Shown in pieces: positions 59,464 to 64,000 of a DNA stretch of 64,000 bases. The position numbers were made by a program, and so were the translations under genes. This stretch comes from Linnemannia elongata. Taxonomy: Eukaryota; Mortierellomycota; Mortierellomycetes; Mortierellales; Mortierellaceae. The notes below the pieces were generated by a model. That model was not told the DNA's origin and did no database searches. It saw only the letters and a program-made list of their open reading frames with translations. Each line of letters opens with the position of its first letter. Position 1 is the first letter of the stretch. The stretch spans positions 806,001-870,000 of the forward strand of contig JAXBDG010000018.1 in NCBI GenBank assembly GCA_036320915.1. Direction: 5' to 3'.

Positions 59464-59803
59464 TCACCCTGCGTTGTCTAGAGGGGGTCGTCGGACAAGG
59501 ATGTTAATCGTGCCCTTTGGGAGATCAGTGTCAAAGACACTTGAGAGCTTGTCGGTCGCCTTCAGTAATATCTTTCAGGGTGGATTTCGAACAGGATGGA
59601 GCTCATCATTATCATCAGTTACTGGGATGGAGACGCACCAAAGGGTGAGTTTGTATGCATCGACATTGCCGAAGTCGTTGGTATTCTAAGCCTTAATGTG
59701 TTTTGAGATTATCGACAGTGTCGCTTGAGGAAACCTTGACGGAGAACAAGTTGGAGGTAGCCTCTCCATTAACAAGACAGAAAAGGGTCAGATGATTGTT
59801 GTT
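59464..59803 (-). pseudogene. Crinkler (CRN)-type N-terminal domain remnant
   Basis: In the minus strand, LTLFCLVNGEATSNLFSVKV, then after a TAA (59695-59693) and a frameshift NDFGNVDAYKLTLWCVSIPV, a TGA (59577-59575), and LSSVFDTDLPKGTINILVRR to a final TGA (59466-59464). These are the conserved blocks of the ubiquitin-like header domain of Crinkler proteins, known from oomycetes and several early-diverging fungi, where it precedes variable C-terminal domains. No C-terminal domain is visible here. It is a dead gene fragment. Confidence 0.82.
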
Positions 59804-60368
59804 CGTGGTGTTACAAAGGTTGAAGAAGTGAGGGTCACATGTAAAGAAGTCGAGGAGTGAAAGAAAAAAAAGCGAAAATGATGAAAGAAAAGGAGGTGCG
59901 AGGTTAAAAGGTAAAGAAAGAAGTGCGTGGGGCTGACTAAAAGAAAGAGCTCTTTTTTATTTATTTCTCGGTTCGTGTTTTGTTCGCTGTCGCTCGAAAA
60001 CCTTGCACGATCTTATTTTAGGACTCAAGAGACCTGTATCGATCCTATCCTAAAACATTTCGGGAGAAAGGTAGAAGAAGTTCGATATGGGATAGAGAGA
60101 GGAAATAGTTGTGAATGGGCCTGCAATGCATCGGAGGATTATCGACTTCTCCTTTAGAGTCAACACAAGAAAACGAACAAAACAAATAAAAATGAGTATG
60201 TCACTGAAAGGGGGAATGAAGGAATGAGCGAGGGTGGGATCTAAGAAAGGTGATCAGAGGATAGTTGGAGAGGAAGAAAATGAAAAAAGGTGAGGAAAGG
60301 GTCACCTTTGCTCTCGACGTTCTACTATACCCAATTGCCGACATGGTCGTTCAAAGGTGTGTCGCCTC

Positions 60369-60405
<37 letters not shown>

Positions 60406-60420
60406 GGGGGGGGGGGGGGG
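60369..60420. repeat. A29-G23 homopolymer junction
   Basis: 29 A followed directly by 23 G. Confidence 0.95.
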
Positions 60421-60650
60421 AGCATGAAGGGAGCGATGACGGGTGCCCTTTGAAAACTTACTCGTTCTTACCTTTCAATAAACATCTGCCCCCATCTTTT
60501 TTTAGCTCCATGCCTTAAGGTGTTGATGCTCCTATTCTATTTCTTTACATTGTTTTCATTTGGGTGTACACCTCCTTCTCTCTTGCGCATATTCACTTCG
60601 TTTACCGATCTGGGTCAGATATGGTATTGTTCTCATTTGCTTAATGTTCT

Positions 60651-60791
<141 letters not shown>

Positions 60792-61046
60792 GGCTATTTT
60801 GTGTGGGGTAGCTTTTAACACTCTTTTCGGTAGATACAATGCAGCTAAAAAAAGACAACGTTTACTTTCACCAACCAATAAGATTTTAGATGATAGAAAA
60901 ATGAAAACATTCTAGACCTAAGTGTATGTGCGATTGCAGACACCACTGAGGCACCATTTCATCATGATTCAACGCACTGGCGAAGCATGCTGCTTCCCCT
61001 TGTCCCCTTGTATTTCTTCATCAGCTTTTTCGACTCTTCATCGTCT

Positions 61047-61072
61047 CCCCCCCCCCCCCCCCCCCCCCCCCC
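61047..61072. repeat. C26 tract
   Basis: 26 C in a row, complementary to the G23 run 630 bp upstream. Confidence 0.95.
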
Positions 61073-61135
61073 ACATCTTATTTGTAGATGTCTCAAATTG
61101 CGTATTTGTGCTGGTAGTAGGCAAGAGGATCAATT

Positions 61136-61231
61136 GGAAACTGGACCCCTTGGAGACTGGACCCCTTGGAGACTGGACCCCTTGGAGACTGAACCCCTTG
61201 GAGACTGAACCCCTTGGAGACTGGACCCTTT
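61136..61231. repeat. 16-bp minisatellite, six units
   Basis: Units GGAGACTGGACCCCTT with few changes (GGAAACTGG first; two GAACCCC units; last ends CCTTT). Confidence 0.95.
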
Positions 61232-62785
61232 GACGACATGTTCATTACGTATAGACTATTAAATAATAGCCCATAATAATACCACAGCGATAAGTGAAGA
61301 GGTACGCTCTTTGGCTTTATCATCAATGCAAAGGCTTTTTCGAGATGTTATTTGTTCAATCCAATACCCCTTTCTTTTAGGCACAGATGTGTCCATCTCA
61401 ATCCAAATCGTTGATTGCTTTCATTCAGACTTTGGCCCGGGTCCTGATTATTGTGTGTGACTGATCCTCTACCCTCTCTCTCCCTGGTTTTTGTCACTCC
61501 CGCATTAAGAGGGAGTGTCTTGCTTCATCTCCATCGCTCCCTTGCTTCATCTCCTCGGCCATTTGCTTCATCTCCCTCGGTCCCTTGCTTGATATCCCTC
61601 GGTCCTTTGCTTCCTCCTACTTCGCTTCAACCTTTTGTGTTGTATCCTGCTACTCCTTTAACATTTCAGTATTTCTTTTATCCTCACATCTGGAATGACT
61701 TGGATAGGAACGCACACCACCTTCTTGGACCGAGGAAAAATGTATGAAAAACATTCCGACAAAGAGATAGGCACCTCACCTTCAACTACCCTCTATTCAC
61801 ATTAACCATAGGAACGCAGTTGCGGGAGACAAAAGGTTGTTTTTTGGTCTATTTCCAGTGCCTACTTGGCTTGTAAAATACAAACCGATACCTCGATCTT
61901 CGCTGTCGACTACCCCATTTCGATTCTCTATTCAGGCAAAGTACGTGGCCTATGCTCTATCACTTCCACATCTTATTTGAGCCCATCTGGTGCACATGCA
62001 CACCCTTTCCTTTCTAGTTTCATTTTCCTGCTGTCCAGGCGGGCTATGGAATTTCGAGTATGTGCTCGCTCTGCTCATTTTCAATTGATCCACCACAACG
62101 TCCGCTCCTCCCCGCAGATCATCCTGTTTTTTTTTAATATCCGATGTATTATAACATCCCGTCCCCCCCGACCCCTTCTTTTTTCTTTTGTTTCTTCACC
62201 ATCTATTGTCCCACCATGTCCCCTTCTTCACACAACTAGATTAATTATCTTTATTTTCGACTATTTGTGGAAATTGAATAACCACTACTTGGTAACGATT
62301 CATTATGCCCGTATCGGTAATGGGATGTCTTGGTGTCTAGCAAAGGGGTGAAATGGATAGTCTCACCCTTCTACGAGAGAGGCCACCACGGTATTCTCTC
62401 GGGGTACCCGATCGAGTTAGCTGACATGAAACTGATATCTTATTTTGAGGCTCCTTTCTTTTGTACCATGGACGTGCTCACGACGCTTTTGCGGGACGCA
62501 TTGACATTATGCCGGGAAAATCCAACGCATGTAAAGAGCTGCTGGTGCATTGCTCTTCATTCAGTTACCGCTCGTCAGGGTCCAACAATAACATTATGTT
62601 CCGCCAGTTTCAGTGAATGATCTACGTTTCATTATTTTTATAAAGACACGACACTTTCCCCGATTTTCACTACCAACCCTGTTTCCCTCCCGCCTATCCT
62701 ATTTCCTCCCCTCTCTTTCTCACTCTACGTCAAGTATACGTCCAGAACGAAAACCGGAGCCACAAATCAAGCACATTTCCATCGC

Positions 62786-63049
62786 ATGTCGCGTCGCCAT
62801 GATCACTTTTTCGGTGTTCCAAGAGTTGTTGATGGGCCATTGTTCCTCCCGAGCACGACCAGTTCGTTCGATGCACCCCCAGTTGCCCAACCCACACAAA
62901 TCAACAACAATGACGACAACAACAACAATAACCACAACAACAACGATAACAACAACAACAATAACAATAACAATACCGACAACAACGACAACAACAACGG
63001 CCATAATGGCAACAACCAAAACACAGCACAACGACGTCGACGACAATAA
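62786..63049 (+). CDS. Asparagine-rich hypothetical ORF
   Basis: 87 aa from ATG 62786. The first ~38 residues are of mixed composition (MSRRHDHFFGVPRVVDG); the rest is Asn/Asp from an AAC/AAT repeat. The repeat is open in several frames on both strands, so this may be chance. A T/C-rich acceptor-like tract ending CACTCAG at 63320 could place it as an upstream exon of the gag-like frame that follows, which is unproven. Confidence 0.25.
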   Translation: MSRRHDHFFGVPRVVDGPLFLPSTTSSFDAPPVAQPTQINNNDDNNNNNHNNNDNNNNNNNNNTDNNDNNNGHNGNNQNTAQRRRRQ

Positions 63050-63346
63050 CAACAGCAACAACAAAAGTAACGACAACGACAACAAAAACGACTACCTCCG
63101 TGAAGAAGCATTCTTTCAAGCACAGACCATCACGCCTCATTCCGTTTGTGGCCACTATCAAAACACAATGGAGTATCAAAACATCATTATCCATCTTGGG
63201 TAGACGAGCCATGTCTGTGTAATCAATTTTCATTGGTTGCACTCGAGAAAATAAACTAGAAAATATAAAAAATAAACCTGCTCGATCTCTGCACACTAAC
63301 TTTCTTCTTCTCGCACTCAGGAACATATCCATTCGAGCAAAAGCAA

Positions 63347-64000
63347 ATGATCAATGACAATCCCGCTTATCAATCCTCTACAGAGAATGGCAACCCCATT
63401 CACCAGTCCTCGAGCGACAACCTCACTCACCAGCAGCCTTCAAGCGGCAACCTCGCTCAGTTCATTCGAATGCTCGGCAATCTTTCCCCCGCAGACCGCC
63501 AAACTCTTGCATCAGCACTCTCTTCTTCCCCTTCACCAGAAACCGACTCAGACCCCTATCTTTCAACAAAACCTGCGGTCAAGACCTTGGAGCCGTATGA
63601 TCGACTGGAGGAGTGGCTTCCCAGTTTCAAACAGCGTGACGAATTCTTCAACCACACCAAGACTCGCGAACTGGAAGACTACGCCGACGTCAAGCAGTTT
63701 CACCGAGTTCAGCACCTCGAGTATGCAGCTCCCCCTCTCACCAGCTCCAGGAACGTTAACGTACATAAAAACGTCTACAAACGCGACCAGGGCATGGCAA
63801 TAATCCAGGCACGACTTACCCACCTCACCCGACCAATCGACGCAAAAGTACATGCGATCCTTGCTTCCAATCCCATGGACATATCAACACCATCGAGACA
63901 TTCGACATCCTTCGTTACAACCTTGATTTCATCGCTACCGAAATCACTCACTTGCGCAAGGAAGCCCTGTAGAGGGACAAGAAGATCATTCCTCAGGCTG
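63347..64000 (+). pseudogene. Second DIRS-type gag-like frame, cut by the window edge
   Basis: From ATG 63347, ~190 codons of a tyrosine-recombinase-retroelement gag: EWLPSFKQRDEFFNHTKT, VKQFHRVQHLEYAAPPL, IIQARLTHLTRPIDAKVHAI. Near 63880 the frame shifts and continues as FDILRYNLDFIATEITHLRK, then meets an in-frame TAG at about 63970 and reads on to the edge. It is a different family from the DIRS gag at 41948 but of the same general kind. The rest lies outside the window. Confidence 0.6.

Overview
This window looks like nuclear DNA of a filamentous fungus, most likely an early-diverging Mucoromycota lineage such as Mortierellomycotina. The placement is inferred from content: a large NACHT/pentapeptide/WD40 receptor-like gene, a cluster of Sel1-repeat genes, a Crinkler-type header remnant, short GT-AG introns, TATA-box promoters and many transposable elements. 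No rRNA, CRISPR array or bacterial-style operon is present. Only a handful of host genes look intact; the rest is transposons, their remnants and simple-sequence DNA.

Layout. 1-7416: a minus-strand LINE with ORF1 (RRM-like, zinc knuckle, coiled coil), ORF2 (endonuclease and reverse transcriptase) and an overlapping RNase H frame that runs off the left edge; ORF1 and ORF2 join at UAAUG, and ORF2 carries one in-frame UGA. 7417-10380: small repeats and a tRNA-derived SINE inserted into an older SINE head, with an 18-bp target duplication. 10387-16270: small acidic-protein genes or pseudogenes behind TATA boxes, and a duplicated segment ending in a Helitron-type helicase fragment. 17482-23014: the NACHT-WD40 gene, about 1801 aa with one coding intron. 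24131-35806: a small hypothetical gene, a cysteine-rich secreted protein, four Sel1 loci (one intact), a minisatellite and a second secreted protein.

36119-54525 is a three-level nest whose inner boundaries can be read to the base. A hAT-like transposon with long inverted repeats and a broken transposase was entered at 41760/41761 by a DIRS-type tyrosine-recombinase retroelement (41761-54315), with no target duplication. That element's RT frame was then split by a Ty3/Gypsy chromovirus (43162-51403) with identical 139-bp LTRs, a 5-bp target duplication and an intact 1831-aa gag-pol. The chromovirus also has an extra 186-aa ORF between its 5' LTR and gag, and a set of six small hairpins with compensatory changes in its 3' non-coding region.

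54647-64000: another small acidic-protein gene, a decayed copy of the 15.1-15.9 kb segment, a Crinkler header pseudogene, extreme simple-sequence tracts, and the start of a second DIRS-type gag at the right edge. The host genes do not form one pathway. Recognition-type genes (NACHT-WD40, Sel1, CRN, secreted small proteins) sit in a repeat-rich, fast-changing setting, typical of an accessory fungal genome compartment.
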